Part shown: positions 26,349-35,792 of the stretch, one piece after another
How the letters are laid out: each line of letters opens with the position of its first letter
How positions within the stretch are numbered: the first letter of the stretch is position 1
Translations under genes and position numbers: made by a program
Source of the DNA: an uncultured Pelagibacteraceae bacterium
GTDB taxonomy: Bacteria; Pseudomonadota; Alphaproteobacteria; Pelagibacterales; Pelagibacteraceae
Direction: 5' to 3'
Length of the DNA: 59,103 nt
Assembly: GCA_902609675.1 (NCBI GenBank)
Contig: CACLST010000004.1
Coordinates: 1 to 59,103, forward strand
Notes under the pieces: generated by a model
What the model saw: only the letters and a program-made list of their open reading frames with translations
Told to the model about the DNA's origin: nothing
Database searches by the model: none

Positions 26349-27145
26349 GCTGCACTCTCCACTGGTTTATCTTGGTTTAAAAATTCTTCTGTAAAACTGA
26401 AATATGCTCTACTTCCTGGACAAGTCTTGTCGTATATAAGAACAGGAACACCGTGTGAGGGTGCCTCTGATAGTCTGACATTTCTTGGTACAGCTGTGGT
26501 ATAAACTTTATCCTTAAAATAGTTCCTTGCCTCTGTTTCTACCTCACCTGATAATTTATTTCTCTTGTCATACATTGTTAGAAGTATTCCTCTTATATCT
26601 AAATTTGGATTTAGGTTGGACTTTATTCTTTCAATTGTTTTCATAAGCTGTGTGAGTCCTTCCAGAGCAAAGAATTCTGTCTGAAGAGGTACGACAAGAG
26701 CATCAGAAGCTACCAAGGCCATGATTGTTAGGAGGCTTAAGGATGGTGGACAGTCAATTATGATATAGTCATAAGATGGCTCAGAATTGTTTAAAATAAG
26801 GGTTAATTCATCTTTCAATTTAAAGGCTCTCCGGCTGTCTCCGGCTGTCTCCACTTCTAGCCCCGACAAATCAACATTTGATGATATTAAATCTAAATTT
26901 TCAAAGCTTGTAGGCTGGATTACTTCAGAAATTTTTTTATTTCCATTTAATACATTGTAAATTGTTTGATCAGAACTTGTTGCGTTAGATAATCCAAGTC
27001 CCGTTGTAGCATTACCTTGTGGATCAAGATCAATTACAAGAATTTTTTTTCCTTTCATGGTTAGACCAGCCGCAAGATTGATGACGGTTGTGGTCTTTCC
27101 TACTCCACCTTTTTGATTTATGACTGAAATAATTTTTTTATTCAT
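26345..27145 (-). CDS. parA: Chromosome partitioning ATPase ParA (Soj)
   Basis: ParA ATPase forms the nucleoid-bound gradient that moves ParB-origin complexes. The 266 residues contain the deviant Walker A QKGGVGKTTTVINLA at the N-terminus, the LVIDLDPQGNATTGLG segment, YDYIIIDCPPSLSLLTIMAL (Walker B side) and VPLQTEFFALEGLTQL. Length is that of chromosomal ParA/Soj proteins, without the N-terminal helix-turn-helix of many plasmid types. The start overlaps the rsmG 3' end by 8 bases. It is part of the leftward origin-proximal set mnmG-rsmG-parA-parB. Confidence 0.98.
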   Translation of the reverse strand: MNKKIISVINQKGGVGKTTTVINLAAGLTMKGKKILVIDLDPQGNATTGLGLSNATSSDQTIYNVLNGNKKISEVIQPTSFENLDLISSNVDLSGLEVETAGDSRRAFKLKDELTLILNNSEPSYDYIIIDCPPSLSLLTIMALVASDALVVPLQTEFFALEGLTQLMKTIERIKSNLNPNLDIRGILLTMYDKRNKLSGEVETEARNYFKDKVYTTAVPRNVRLSEAPSHGVPVLIYDKTCPGSRAYFSFTEEFLNQDKPVESAA

Positions 27146-27782
27146 ATTTTTTTTCTAAATTAGAAATTTTTACTACTGATGACTCATCACTTGTAAGACT
27201 TTTCATTTCCTCTATATCAAATTTCCATTTTGTAGAGACTTCTTTTAAAATTTTTTTTCCACTCTTTCCTAAATACATGACTATGTATTTAAAATTTTTA
27301 AAATTTTTTGTTGCTATATCAAAAATCACAGGTAAAGGTTTGAATGCTCTACAAATTATTACATCTGTAACTAAATTTTTCTCTTCAAATATATTTTTTT
27401 GGTAAACTTTTGCTTCCAATTTAAACTTTTCTACCATCTCCTTTAAAAAATTGCTCTTATGATGGCTCTTCTCATAAAAAATTAGCTTAAAACCTTGCTT
27501 TTTAGATTTCATCAAAATACCCAAAACTATACTAGGAAGCCCTGCACCTGAGCCGAGATCAGTACATACCTTGATGTCGTTTTTATCAATAAATTCAATG
27601 GTTTGAGCACTATCATAAATATGCCTTGTATTTATTGAATTTTCTGTATTTGAACTTATCAAATTTATTTTCTTGTTTGTTCTCAATATTGACTGAGAAT
27701 ATTCTCCTAACTCCTTAAGTGTTTCACGTGAAACATTTGGGATATAAATTTTATTAGTTTTTATTATTTTCGAATCAATCAA
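27138..27782 (-). CDS. rsmG: 16S rRNA (guanine-527-N7)-methyltransferase RsmG
   Basis: RsmG (GidB) methylates G527 of 16S rRNA using SAM; its loss gives low-level streptomycin resistance in other bacteria. The 214-residue protein has [20 protein letters not shown], the SAM loop [18 protein letters not shown] and [15 protein letters not shown], all family motifs, followed by [10 protein letters not shown]. The N-terminal NVSRETL is encoded by a perfect parS site, so this gene doubles as a partition site. It sits in the usual mnmG-rsmG-parA-parB order, overlapping both neighbours. Confidence 0.96.
   Translation of the reverse strand: MIDSKIIKTNKIYIPNVSRETLKELGEYSQSILRTNKKINLISSNTENSINTRHIYDSAQTIEFIDKNDIKVCTDLGSGAGLPSIVLGILMKSKKQGFKLIFYEKSHHKSNFLKEMVEKFKLEAKVYQKNIFEEKNLVTDVIICRAFKPLPVIFDIATKNFKNFKYIVMYLGKSGKKILKEVSTKWKFDIEEMKSLTSDESSVVKISNLEKKYE
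27720..27735. promoter_or_regulatory. parS site 1 (perfect consensus), inside rsmG
   Basis: TGTTTCACGTGAAACA is an exact 16/16 match to the bacterial parS consensus, a perfect palindrome bound by ParB. It lies near the 5' end of rsmG, encoding V-S-R-E-T, about 0.6 kb from parA and about 8 kb from the predicted origin, the usual distance range. Confidence 0.96.
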
Positions 27783-29650
27783 GCTATATGCTTAATAGAC
27801 TTTCTTTTAACATGAGACAACAAAATATATACTGCTGCTGGAGTAATTCCATCTATTCTAAGTGCCTGGCCAAGTGTTTTTGGCTTTATTTCCTTAAATT
27901 TTGACTTAACTTCATTTGATAATCCAGAAAATTGATCATAATCTAGATTTTCAGGGATTTTAAGACTTTCATCCCTTTTGAATGCTAAAATATCTGCATT
28001 TTGTTTCTTTAAATAACCTTTATAGTGAGCATTTATCTCAATTTGTTCATCAATTTCACGTGAAACATATTCAATTTCTGGCCAAATATCCCTAATTTTA
28101 CTCATATTTACTGACCTTTGCCTTAATATTTCTATTGCATTTCTTTTAACGCCGTCTTTTGCAATATTTATTCCAAATTTAGATGCTTTTGATGGGGAAA
28201 TTAGAGAATTTTCCATCTTTTTAAGACTTTTTTCCAATTTTAAAGCTTTCTCTTTAAATATAATTTTCCTTTCATCCAATATTAAACCAATATCAATTCC
28301 TTTTTGGGTAAGTCGAATATCTGCATTATCAGATCTCAAAGATAATCTGTATTCTGCCCTTGAAGTGAACATTCTATAGGGTTCTGCAACTCCTTTTGTA
28401 ACTAAATCATCGATCATAACACCTATGTATGCCTCAGATCTATCAAGTATAAAAGGTTCTTTACCTTTAATAGAGAGAGCAGCATTTATTCCAGCTATCA
28501 ATCCTTGTGCTGCAGCTTCTTCATAGCCTGTCGTTCCATTTATTTGTCCTGCAAGGTAAAGATTTTTAATTTTTTTGGTCTCTAAAGTAAGGAATAACTC
28601 GCGTGGATCCACAAAATCGTATTCTATGGCATATCCAGGCCTTAAAATCTTAACATTTTCTAAACCATTGATATTATTACATATTTCTTGCTGTATTTCA
28701 GCAGGAAGAGAAGTTGAAATTCCATTAGGGTAAATTGTATTATCATTTAGACCTTCTGGCTCTAAAAATATTTGATGCTTTTGCTTATCTGCAAACTTTA
28801 CAATTTTATCTTCTATTGATGGACAGTACCTAGGACCAACTCCTTGGATACTTCCTGAGTACATAGCACTACTTTTTATATTTTTAGAAATGATCTTATG
28901 CACTGCTTGATTGGTATAAGTCATCCTACATGAAATTTGTCTATTGATATTTTTTTTTGTAAGGAAAGAAAAAAAATATGGATCTTCATCTGCATGCTGC
29001 TCTTCAAGTTTTTCGAAATTAATTGTCGTTGCATCAAGTCTTGGAGGTGTACCTGTTTTTAATCTTCCAATTTTAAAATCGTATTTTTCTAATTGTTCAC
29101 TTAAACCTGTTGAAGGTTTTTCATTAAATCTTCCTGCAGGTGTTTTTTCTTCACCAATGTGAATTAAACCATTTAAAAAAGTTCCAGTTGTAAGGATTAC
29201 TTTAGATGATAGTACTTTTTTACCTTTTTGTGTAATAAAACCAATTATATTGTTTTTTTTAAAAATAAACTCTATTACAGGATCAGAAAAAATGCATAAA
29301 TTACAGTAATTTACAAGTTTTTCTTGCATATATTTCTTATATAATGATCTATCACTTTGAGTTCTTGGCCCACGCACTGCAGGGCCTCTGCTTCTATTCA
29401 ATAATCGAAATTGTATTCCTGATTTATCTGCAACTTCGCCCATTACACCATCTAACGCATCTATCTCTCTAACAAGGTGACCTTTGCCTAATCCTCCTAT
29501 AGCTGGATTACAAGACATCTCGCCGATAGTATCAAATTTATGTGTAAATAAGGCTGTATTTACTCCTAATCTAGCAGATGCTGCAGCTGCTTCACAACCA
29601 GCATGACCTCCACCAATTACAACTACATCAAATGACATCTCGTTTTTCAT
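27779..29650 (-). CDS. mnmG: tRNA uridine-34 carboxymethylaminomethyl-modifying enzyme MnmG
   Basis: MnmG (GidA), an FAD enzyme, works with MnmE to make the cmnm5 modification on wobble U34 of certain tRNAs. The 623 residues match the family. Motifs: FAD-binding [96 protein letters not shown]. The C-terminal region HYKGYLKKQ and [12 protein letters not shown] is also typical. A second parS-like site is inside the gene. It overlaps rsmG by four bases; 76 bases separate it from mnmE upstream, with nothing else convincing in the gap. Confidence 0.98.
   Translation of the reverse strand: MKNEMSFDVVVIGGGHAGCEAAAASARLGVNTALFTHKFDTIGEMSCNPAIGGLGKGHLVREIDALDGVMGEVADKSGIQFRLLNRSRGPAVRGPRTQSDRSLYKKYMQEKLVNYCNLCIFSDPVIEFIFKKNNIIGFITQKGKKVLSSKVILTTGTFLNGLIHIGEEKTPAGRFNEKPSTGLSEQLEKYDFKIGRLKTGTPPRLDATTINFEKLEEQHADEDPYFFSFLTKKNINRQISCRMTYTNQAVHKIISKNIKSSAMYSGSIQGVGPRYCPSIEDKIVKFADKQKHQIFLEPEGLNDNTIYPNGISTSLPAEIQQEICNNINGLENVKILRPGYAIEYDFVDPRELFLTLETKKIKNLYLAGQINGTTGYEEAAAQGLIAGINAALSIKGKEPFILDRSEAYIGVMIDDLVTKGVAEPYRMFTSRAEYRLSLRSDNADIRLTQKGIDIGLILDERKIIFKEKALKLEKSLKKMENSLISPSKASKFGINIAKDGVKRNAIEILRQRSVNMSKIRDIWPEIEYVSREIDEQIEINAHYKGYLKKQNADILAFKRDESLKIPENLDYDQFSGLSNEVKSKFKEIKPKTLGQALRIDGITPAAVYILLSHVKRKSIKHIA
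28052..28067. promoter_or_regulatory. parS site 2 (14/16 match), inside mnmG
   Basis: AATTTCACGTGAAACA differs from the parS consensus only in its first two bases and keeps the central TTTCACGTGAAA intact. Like the first site it encodes V-S-R-E. It is about 330 bases from the perfect site; clusters of two or more parS sites near parAB and the origin are common. Confidence 0.88.
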
Positions 29651-29726
29651 AGATGTAATTTATTAATGATATTAGATTTTACAAGAAAACACTTAAAGTT
29701 GATTAAAAAGTAAGTAAATTCAACAC

Positions 29727-31058
29727 TTATTTGCCTATACAAAAATCACTAAAAATGGATCCTAAAATTTCCTCAACATCTACTTTTCCGACAATCATGC
29801 CTAGATGTCTAGTTGCCAATCTTAAATCCTCTGCAGCTTTATCAAAGTCTTCTTGGGAATTTTTATCTTCAAAATTTTTTAAATTTTGAACGCAAGCTTC
29901 TAAACTTTGTCTATGTCTTTCTCTAGTAATTAAAGTTTCGTTTGAACTATCAAATTTATTTTTTAATCTACCTTTAATTCTGTTTATTAACTCTTCTAAG
30001 TTTGTTTCATTTTTAATTGATAAAAAAATTGGATTAAATTTTTCTATTTGTTGATTGATATTTTTAAAACCGAGATCTATTTTGTTAATAACAATTATTG
30101 ATTTTTCATTCATCAAATCGTTTAAAAAACCAGTAAAATCAACATTTTTTGGCTCAATTACTATTATGTTAAGATCAGCGTCTTCAGCACGTTTCAGTGC
30201 TAACTTAATTCCTTTTTTTTCAATCTCGTCTTGAGACTCTCTTATCCCAGCAGTATCAGAAATCACAACTGGGTAACCATCTAGATTTAAATGAGCTTCA
30301 ATAACATCTCTAGTTGTACCTGCAATTTCTGAAACAATTGCAACTTCTCTGTTAGAAAGATAGTTTAACAAAGATGATTTGCCTGCGTTTGCTGGACCAA
30401 GAATTGCAATCTTGAAACCTTCTCTAATTCTTTCTCCAACTTTTTGATCATCTAAAATTTTTTCAACTTCTTTTCTTATTTTTTCAGAATCACATTTAAT
30501 ATTTTTAATTACATCGTCTGGAAGATCTTCCTCTGGAAAATCTATTTTTGCTTCAACATTTGATAAAATTTTTAAAAGTTTCTCTCTAATGGAATTAAAT
30601 TTTTTAGAACTTTGTCCACTCATTATTTTAATAGCTTGTTGCCTTTGAATTTCAGTTTCTGCAGAAATTAAATCTGAGATACTTTCAGCTTTAAGAAGAC
30701 TTATTTTGCCATTTTGAAAAGCAAGTTTTGTAAACTCTCCAGGTTCAGCCAAACGACAATTATCGATTTTTGATAGTTGATCAAGTATTGATCTAATCAC
30801 TGCTACGCTACCATGGACATGGATTTCTGCCATATCTTCACCTGTGTAGCTCTCTGGGCCTGGAAACCATAATAATAATCCCTCGTCTATTAACTCAGAA
30901 GTATTGATTTTATTGAATTTTTTGATAGTTGCAACTCTTGGAGAGGGTGGTTTGCTATTTGTCAAAAGCATAATAGCTTCTTTAACGTAATTACCAGAAA
31001 TTCGAATAACAGCAATACCTGATGCTCCAGGTCCTGATGAAAGAGCAAAAATATTCAT
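29727..31058 (-). CDS. mnmE: tRNA modification GTPase MnmE
   Basis: MnmE (TrmE) is the GTPase partner of MnmG in wobble-uridine modification. The 443-residue protein has an N-terminal tetrahydrofolate-binding domain (YTGEDMAEIHVHGS, CRLAEPGEFTKLAFQNGK), a G domain with P-loop GPANAGKSSLL (221-231), DTAGIRES (G3) and NKIDLG (G4), and the invariant C-terminal C-I-G-K in IFSDFCIGK. It lies between mnmG and, in the canonical alphaproteobacterial order, rho; here a sulfotransferase gene on the other strand separates mnmE and rho. Confidence 0.98.
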   Translation of the reverse strand: MNIFALSSGPGASGIAVIRISGNYVKEAIMLLTNSKPPSPRVATIKKFNKINTSELIDEGLLLWFPGPESYTGEDMAEIHVHGSVAVIRSILDQLSKIDNCRLAEPGEFTKLAFQNGKISLLKAESISDLISAETEIQRQQAIKIMSGQSSKKFNSIREKLLKILSNVEAKIDFPEEDLPDDVIKNIKCDSEKIRKEVEKILDDQKVGERIREGFKIAILGPANAGKSSLLNYLSNREVAIVSEIAGTTRDVIEAHLNLDGYPVVISDTAGIRESQDEIEKKGIKLALKRAEDADLNIIVIEPKNVDFTGFLNDLMNEKSIIVINKIDLGFKNINQQIEKFNPIFLSIKNETNLEELINRIKGRLKNKFDSSNETLITRERHRQSLEACVQNLKNFEDKNSQEDFDKAAEDLRLATRHLGMIVGKVDVEEILGSIFSDFCIGK

Positions 31059-31103
31059 GTTATTATTATAGTTTTTAAAATTAATAATTATATAATTTTC
31101 TCC

Positions 31104-31937
31104 ATGATAATTTGGATTGGATCTTACCCTAAAAGTGGAAATACATATATTAGATCTTTTCTATCTGCCTACTATTTTTCAGAGGATGGAAAATTCAATT
31201 TTGATCTTCTAAAAAATATAAAACAATTTCCTAATGCTGAATTCTTTGACAAACCAATTAAAAATGAATCAGATGCGTCTGACAATTGGCTCATTGCTCA
31301 AAAAAAAATAATGGAAAAAAGAAAATTTAGATTTCTAAAAACTCATAATTTTTTAGGAAGTTATAACAACAAACCTTTTACTACATTAGATTATACTTTA
31401 GGAGCTATATATGTGGTTAGAGATCCACGAAATGTGATCACTTCATTAATGAATCATTTTTCTTTAAATCTTGATGAAGCTTATAATTTTATGATTAATG
31501 AAAAAAAATATACGAAGTCAGATCAAAGTGATTATTCGACTTATACTCATTTAAGTTCATGGGGAAATCATTACAAATCATGGGCTACTACAAAAAATTT
31601 TAGAAAATTAATAGTCAGGTATGAAGATTTTGAAAATAATAAGTATGAAACTTTTAGAGATATAATAGTATTTTTAAACGCAATATCTAATAGAACTGAA
31701 AGAGTAAATAAAAAAAAATTAGAAAATTCTATCGATACTACTAATTTTTCAGTTTTAAAAAATTTGGAGGAAAATAAGGGTTTTGATGAAGCTCTTTATT
31801 CGCAAAAAGAAAAAAAATTTAAAACATTTTTTAATTTAGGCTTTAACAATCGGTGGAAAAAATTGTTACCGAAAGAAATGATAAAAAAAATTGAGGACTC
31901 TTTTGAAGGTGAGATGAAAGAAATAGGTTATTTATAA
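31104..31937 (+). CDS. Sulfotransferase-family protein inserted between mnmE and rho
   Basis: A 277-residue PAPS-dependent sulfotransferase-like protein. The 5'-phosphosulfate loop is PKSGNT at residues 9-14 (IGSYPKSGNTYIRSFLSAYY), and the 3'-phosphate motif is YVVRDPRNVITSLMNHF near 103-119. KTHNFLG carries the Lys-Thr-His of the family. There is no signal peptide, so it is cytoplasmic; the acceptor is unknown. It is the only rightward gene in the 10-kb leftward block to the left of the predicted origin and starts 45 bases from mnmE. It ends three bases before the rho stop. Position and strand suggest a later insertion into a conserved cluster. Confidence 0.85.
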   Translation: MIIWIGSYPKSGNTYIRSFLSAYYFSEDGKFNFDLLKNIKQFPNAEFFDKPIKNESDASDNWLIAQKKIMEKRKFRFLKTHNFLGSYNNKPFTTLDYTLGAIYVVRDPRNVITSLMNHFSLNLDEAYNFMINEKKYTKSDQSDYSTYTHLSSWGNHYKSWATTKNFRKLIVRYEDFENNKYETFRDIIVFLNAISNRTERVNKKKLENSIDTTNFSVLKNLEENKGFDEALYSQKEKKFKTFFNLGFNNRWKKLLPKEMIKKIEDSFEGEMKEIGYL

Positions 31938-31940
31938 ATA

Positions 31941-33212
31941 TTAAGAAGGTTTATTCATAGAATTAAAGAATTCTGCGTTATTTTTAGTTGTCTTTAATTT
32001 TGAATTAATAAAATCAATCGCATCCATTGATCCCATTGGAGCAATTATTCTTCTTAGAACGTTCATTTTTTGAAGATCATTTTTGTCAAAAATCAGTTCC
32101 TCTCTTCTTGTTCCAGACTTTGTAATATCTATTGCAGGATAAATTCTCTTTTCTGATATTTTTCTGTCTAAAATAGTTTCACTATTTCCAGTACCCTTGA
32201 ATTCCTCAAAAATTACCTCGTCCATTCTACTACCTGTATCAATAAGGGCTGTTGCTATAATTGTCAAAGATCCACCTTCCTCAATATTTCTAGCTGCTCC
32301 AAAAAATCTTTTGGGTCTCTGAAGTGCGTTAGCATCAACTCCACCAGTCAAAACTTTTCCAGAGCTTGGCACGACAGCATTATACGCTCTTCCTAATCTT
32401 GTTATGGAGTCTAATAAAATTACAACATCTTTTTTGTGCTCGGTTAATCTTTTTGCTTTTTCAATTACCATTTCAGCAACAGCAACATGACGTTGTGCAG
32501 GCTCATCAAATGTTGAGCTTATTACTTCACCTTTAACTGTTCTTTGCATATCCGTGACTTCTTCAGGTCTTTCATCTATAAGTAAAACCATTAGATAACA
32601 TTCTGGATGATTAGCAGTTATTGAGTTCGCTATACTTTGTAAAATCATAGTTTTCCCAGCTTTTGGAGGTGAAATAATTAAAGATCTTTGTCCTTTTCCA
32701 ATTGGGCTTACAAGATCAATTAATCTAGGAGTTAAGTCTGGTTTTTTTTCTATTTTATTTGTTTCTACTTCCATTCCTAATTGCTTATTTGGATACAATG
32801 GAGTTAGATTGTCAAAAGCTATTTTATGTTTAAATTTATCAGGTTCTTCAAAATTTATTTTACTAACTTGAAGAAGTGCAAAATATCTTTCGCCTTCCTT
32901 TGGAGATCTAATTGGTCCTTCTACAGTATCACCAGTTCTTAATCCGAATCTTCTAATTTGGCTTGGGCTCACATAAATATCATCTGCGCCCGGTAAATAG
33001 TTTGACTCCATTGCTCTTAGAAAACCAAAACCATCCTGGAGTAATTGTAAAACACCTCCACCCGTTATCTCTTCACCTTTTTCTGCAAGTTTTTTTAAAA
33101 TTGCAAAATAAATTTCTTGTCTACGAAGTGTGCTAGCGTTTTCTATGCCAAGTTTTTCAGCTTCTGTTATTAACTTTTCTGAGCTTTTTTCTTTTAATTC
33201 TTGAATGTTCAT
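31941..33212 (-). CDS. rho: Transcription termination factor Rho
   Basis: Rho is the hexameric RNA helicase that ends untranslated transcription. The 423-residue protein (E. coli 419) has the N-terminal RNA-binding domain with [20 protein letters not shown] and [20 protein letters not shown], Walker [12 protein letters not shown] (181-191), Walker [17 protein letters not shown], and [19 protein letters not shown]-like Q-loop sequence (here beginning KRFFGAARN). It follows hemJ by 59 bases, which contain a good promoter candidate, so it may be transcribed on its own as well as with the hem genes. Confidence 0.98.
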   Translation of the reverse strand: MNIQELKEKSSEKLITEAEKLGIENASTLRRQEIYFAILKKLAEKGEEITGGGVLQLLQDGFGFLRAMESNYLPGADDIYVSPSQIRRFGLRTGDTVEGPIRSPKEGERYFALLQVSKINFEEPDKFKHKIAFDNLTPLYPNKQLGMEVETNKIEKKPDLTPRLIDLVSPIGKGQRSLIISPPKAGKTMILQSIANSITANHPECYLMVLLIDERPEEVTDMQRTVKGEVISSTFDEPAQRHVAVAEMVIEKAKRLTEHKKDVVILLDSITRLGRAYNAVVPSSGKVLTGGVDANALQRPKRFFGAARNIEEGGSLTIIATALIDTGSRMDEVIFEEFKGTGNSETILDRKISEKRIYPAIDITKSGTRREELIFDKNDLQKMNVLRRIIAPMGSMDAIDFINSKLKTTKNNAEFFNSMNKPS

Positions 33213-33241
33213 TTATGGGAGTTTTTGTCAAAGATGCTTTA

Positions 33242-33269
33242 AATATATATATAGATTGAAAAATTTCAA
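33242..33269 (-). promoter_or_regulatory. Candidate sigma-70 promoter of rho
   Basis: On the minus strand, TTGAAA is followed after 16 bases by TATATT (5/6 match to TATAAT). The predicted start is about 20-25 bases before the rho ATG. The -35 is within a small inverted repeat TTGAAA-TT-TTTCAA. No Shine-Dalgarno is seen before rho. Such matches are frequent by chance in AT-rich DNA. Confidence 0.4.
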
Positions 33270-33271
33270 CC

Positions 33272-33706
33272 CTAGATTGGTTTAAAAACTACAATAAATA
33301 CAATTAAAATAAGCAAAACTGTTGGTATTTCGTTAATTATCCTAAAGAATTTTGATGATTTGGAGTTTTCTTTAGAGTGTAAAACTCTCATACATCTGCC
33401 CAAATATTCATGATAAATTGTTAGAATTATTACTAAAACAATTTTAATTTGTACCCATAGAAAAGCAAAGCTTTCAATTCCATTTATCCAAATTAATACA
33501 ATTCCAAAAAGCCAAGACAAAATCATAGCTGGTCGCATGATATAATTATAAAGTTTTCTTTCCATCGTTTCAAAAATTTCAGTAGCTTGATCCTTTTCAA
33601 AATTTTCGACGTGGTAAACAAATATTCTTGGTAAATACAATAACCCTGCCATCCAAGAAATTACTGCTATTAGATGAAGTGATTTAAATAAAAGATATCC
33701 ACTCAT
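33272..33706 (-). CDS. hemJ: Protoporphyrinogen IX oxidase HemJ
   Basis: HemJ is the membrane protoporphyrinogen oxidase of many alphaproteobacteria lacking HemG/HemY. The 144-residue protein has four predicted transmembrane helices. Visible hallmarks are SLHLIAVISWMAGLLYLPRIFVYH with the conserved His and Arg of helix 1, MERKLYNYIMRPAMI, and WVQIKIVLVIILTIYHEYLG. It sits 3 bases downstream of hemH, giving a hemE-hemH-hemJ set covering three late steps of heme synthesis, though hemE acts earlier than hemJ and hemH. The call is supported by both motif and operon. Confidence 0.93.
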   Translation of the reverse strand: MSGYLLFKSLHLIAVISWMAGLLYLPRIFVYHVENFEKDQATEIFETMERKLYNYIMRPAMILSWLFGIVLIWINGIESFAFLWVQIKIVLVIILTIYHEYLGRCMRVLHSKENSKSSKFFRIINEIPTVLLILIVFIVVFKPI

Positions 33707-33709
33707 TTA

Positions 33710-34702
33710 TTATAAATTCTTTGAAATTAGATGTTTGAATAAAGAAATATGATCTTCATTATCATTTAAGCAAGGTATCATTTCAAAGTTTTCACCACCT
33801 GATTTGATAAAACTTTCTTTCCCTTGGATAGATATTTCTTCTAAAGTCTCAACACAATCAGATGAAAAACCAGGACATATAACTAAAATATTTTTTTTTC
33901 CCTCTTTGGGCAAAGCTTCAAAAGTTTTGTCTGTATAAGGTTGCAGCCATTCTTGAGGACCAAATCTTGATTGAAATGTTGTCATAATTTTAATATCTGA
34001 ATATTTTTCAGAAATTAGCCTAGTAGTTTTATGGCAATAGCAATGATAAGGGTCCCCCTTGTCAAAATATTTTTTTGGTATTCCATGATATGAAGCTACT
34101 ATTAAGTCTGGTTTCCAATTAATTTCGTTAATTTTTTTTACAATACTATTTTTAATAGCGTCTATATAAAGAGGTTCAGACTCATAATGAGGAACTATTT
34201 TTAAATTCGGTTGCCATCTCATTTTCATAAGGGTTCTATATACCTCGTCACATACAGTTGCAGTTGTTGCAGCAGCATATTGAGGATAAAGAGGTAGTAT
34301 TATTAAATTCTCACAACCTTTTTCGTGAAGTTGGTTTATTTTACTTTTAATGCTTGGATTGCCATACCTCATAGCAAAATCAACAATCAACTTTTCATTC
34401 CCGATTTTCTCGGATAATTTTTTAGCTTGGCTTTCTGTAAAAAACCTTAGTGGCGACATGTTCTTTTCTTTCATCCATATTTCTTTGTAGGCTTTAGCAG
34501 TTTTTGATGGCCTGAAAGTAAGTATAAATAAGTTAAGAATTACTTGCCAAATAAAAGGGTTTACTTCGATAACTCTTCTATCTGATAAAAATTCCTTTAA
34601 ATATCTCCTTATATCCAGCCAACTAGTAGAGTCGGGTGTACCAAGATTTATAATTAAAATCCCTGTTTTACCATAATTAACTTTAGGATGGTCTGGTGTC
34701 AT
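33710..34702 (-). CDS. hemH: Ferrochelatase
   Basis: HemH inserts Fe2+ into protoporphyrin IX, the last heme step. The 330-residue protein shows GILIINLGTPDSTSWLDIRRYL at the N-terminus, LPLYPQYAAATTATVCDEV, VASYHGIPKKYFDKGDPYHCYCHKT-type signature (metal His in SYHGIP), TFQSRFGPQEWLQPYTD, and CPGFSSDCVETLEEI carrying the catalytic Glu region. Overlaps hemE by 4 bases and lies 3 bases before hemJ. No C-terminal 2Fe-2S cysteines are seen, as in many bacterial ferrochelatases. Confidence 0.97.
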   Translation of the reverse strand: MTPDHPKVNYGKTGILIINLGTPDSTSWLDIRRYLKEFLSDRRVIEVNPFIWQVILNLFILTFRPSKTAKAYKEIWMKEKNMSPLRFFTESQAKKLSEKIGNEKLIVDFAMRYGNPSIKSKINQLHEKGCENLIILPLYPQYAAATTATVCDEVYRTLMKMRWQPNLKIVPHYESEPLYIDAIKNSIVKKINEINWKPDLIVASYHGIPKKYFDKGDPYHCYCHKTTRLISEKYSDIKIMTTFQSRFGPQEWLQPYTDKTFEALPKEGKKNILVICPGFSSDCVETLEEISIQGKESFIKSGGENFEMIPCLNDNEDHISLFKHLISKNL

Positions 34703-35700
34703 TTAAAGTTTCTTACTATTTTTATCAAGTCTTCAACCATTTCAATTTTAGTTTCTGGTAAAATTCCATGTCCTAAATTAAATATATATGGATGATCCTT
34801 AAAAATATGAAGATATTTTTCCACTTCTTTTTTAAGAATTCCTTTATCAGTCAATAATATTTTAGGGTCAAGCCCCCCTTGGACAGGAATTTTTATTTCT
34901 TTCACTATTTTTTCTGGATCAACATCATAGTCTATGTTTATTGCATCTGGTTTAACTATTTCACAGAAATTTTTGTAGTCTTTAATACCTCTTGGAAAAC
35001 AAATTACAGGCACACCTAATTGTTTGACATATTCTACAATATTTAATGTTGGAATATAAATGTATTCAGGAATTTTATCATTTAGTAATCCTGCCCAACT
35101 ATCAAAAATTTGAATTACTTTAGCCCCGGCTTCAACCTGATTTTTTATATGAACTTTTAAGAATTTTTCAATAATTCCTAATAGTCTGTTAATTAGAAAT
35201 TCATCTTTAAAGAATTCATCTGTTAGACCTTTTTTTGGTGATGATCTGTTAATCATGTAAACAAGAATAGTCCATGGAGCTCCAACAAAACCTATCATGT
35301 CTTTATTATCCATTAAAGGATTCTCGGAAGTTTTGGATATTGCTTTGTAAACTTTATAAACTTTTTCTGTAAAATTAATCTCATCAACATTTTTAAAATT
35401 ATCTAATTCTATTTCTCCAAGCTTTGGTCCAAAATTTTTTTCAAATTCTACCTTTTGACCAAGACCATACGGTAACATTAAAATGTCGGAAAATATTACT
35501 GCACCATCAAACCCAAATCTCTTTATAGGCTGAAGGGTTATTTCAGATGCCAAATCGCTGTTTAAACAAAGTTTTATAAAATCTGTATTTTTTTTTCTTA
35601 TTTCTCGAAATTCAGGCAAATACCTTCCTGCTTGTCTCATTAACCATATAGGATTAGTTTTAGTGTCTTTATTTTTTATACAGTTAGTTAAGGGACTCAT
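34699..35700 (-). CDS. hemE: Uroporphyrinogen decarboxylase
   Basis: HemE converts uroporphyrinogen III to coproporphyrinogen III. In 333 residues the signature regions are clear: PIWLMRQAGRYLPEFREIRK at the N-terminus, FGFDGAVIFSDILMLPYGLG, GFVGAPWTILVYMI, VIQIFDSWAGLL and FNLGHGILPETKIE. It is the first gene on the left flank of the predicted replication origin, exactly as hemE is at the Caulobacter and Rickettsia origins, and is transcribed away from it. Confidence 0.98.
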   Translation of the reverse strand: MSPLTNCIKNKDTKTNPIWLMRQAGRYLPEFREIRKKNTDFIKLCLNSDLASEITLQPIKRFGFDGAVIFSDILMLPYGLGQKVEFEKNFGPKLGEIELDNFKNVDEINFTEKVYKVYKAISKTSENPLMDNKDMIGFVGAPWTILVYMINRSSPKKGLTDEFFKDEFLINRLLGIIEKFLKVHIKNQVEAGAKVIQIFDSWAGLLNDKIPEYIYIPTLNIVEYVKQLGVPVICFPRGIKDYKNFCEIVKPDAINIDYDVDPEKIVKEIKIPVQGGLDPKILLTDKGILKKEVEKYLHIFKDHPYIFNLGHGILPETKIEMVEDLIKIVRNFK

Positions 35701-35741
35701 ATAAATAGATATATATTATTTACTTTATTAGTATTATGTAT

Positions 35742-35750
35742 TGTGAATAA
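35742..35750 (-). promoter_or_regulatory. DnaA-box match in the predicted origin
   Basis: TGTGAATAA on the plus strand reads TTATTCACA on the minus strand, fitting the relaxed DnaA-box consensus TTATNCACA. A near-match TTATCACAC lies 15 bases further right but misses by a one-base shift, and TTATTAACA near 35871 has one mismatch. Confidence 0.55.
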
Positions 35751-35777
35751 CGTAAATTAGTCAATTATCACACTTTG

Positions 35778-35792
35778 TTAACTCTTTATTAA
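35778..35792. promoter_or_regulatory. CtrA-type site (TTAA-N7-TTAA) in the predicted origin
   Basis: TTAACTCTTTATTAA is a full match to the CtrA binding pattern TTAA-N7-TTAA. In Caulobacter, CtrA sites inside Cori repress initiation. I estimate by hand a chance of a few percent to see such a site in 283 bases at this AT content, so location is the main support. Confidence 0.45.

Noticed and set aside
35765-35773. Second DnaA box (TTATCACAC)
   Set aside because: It does not fit TTATNCACA without a one-base shift; kept only as a weak note.
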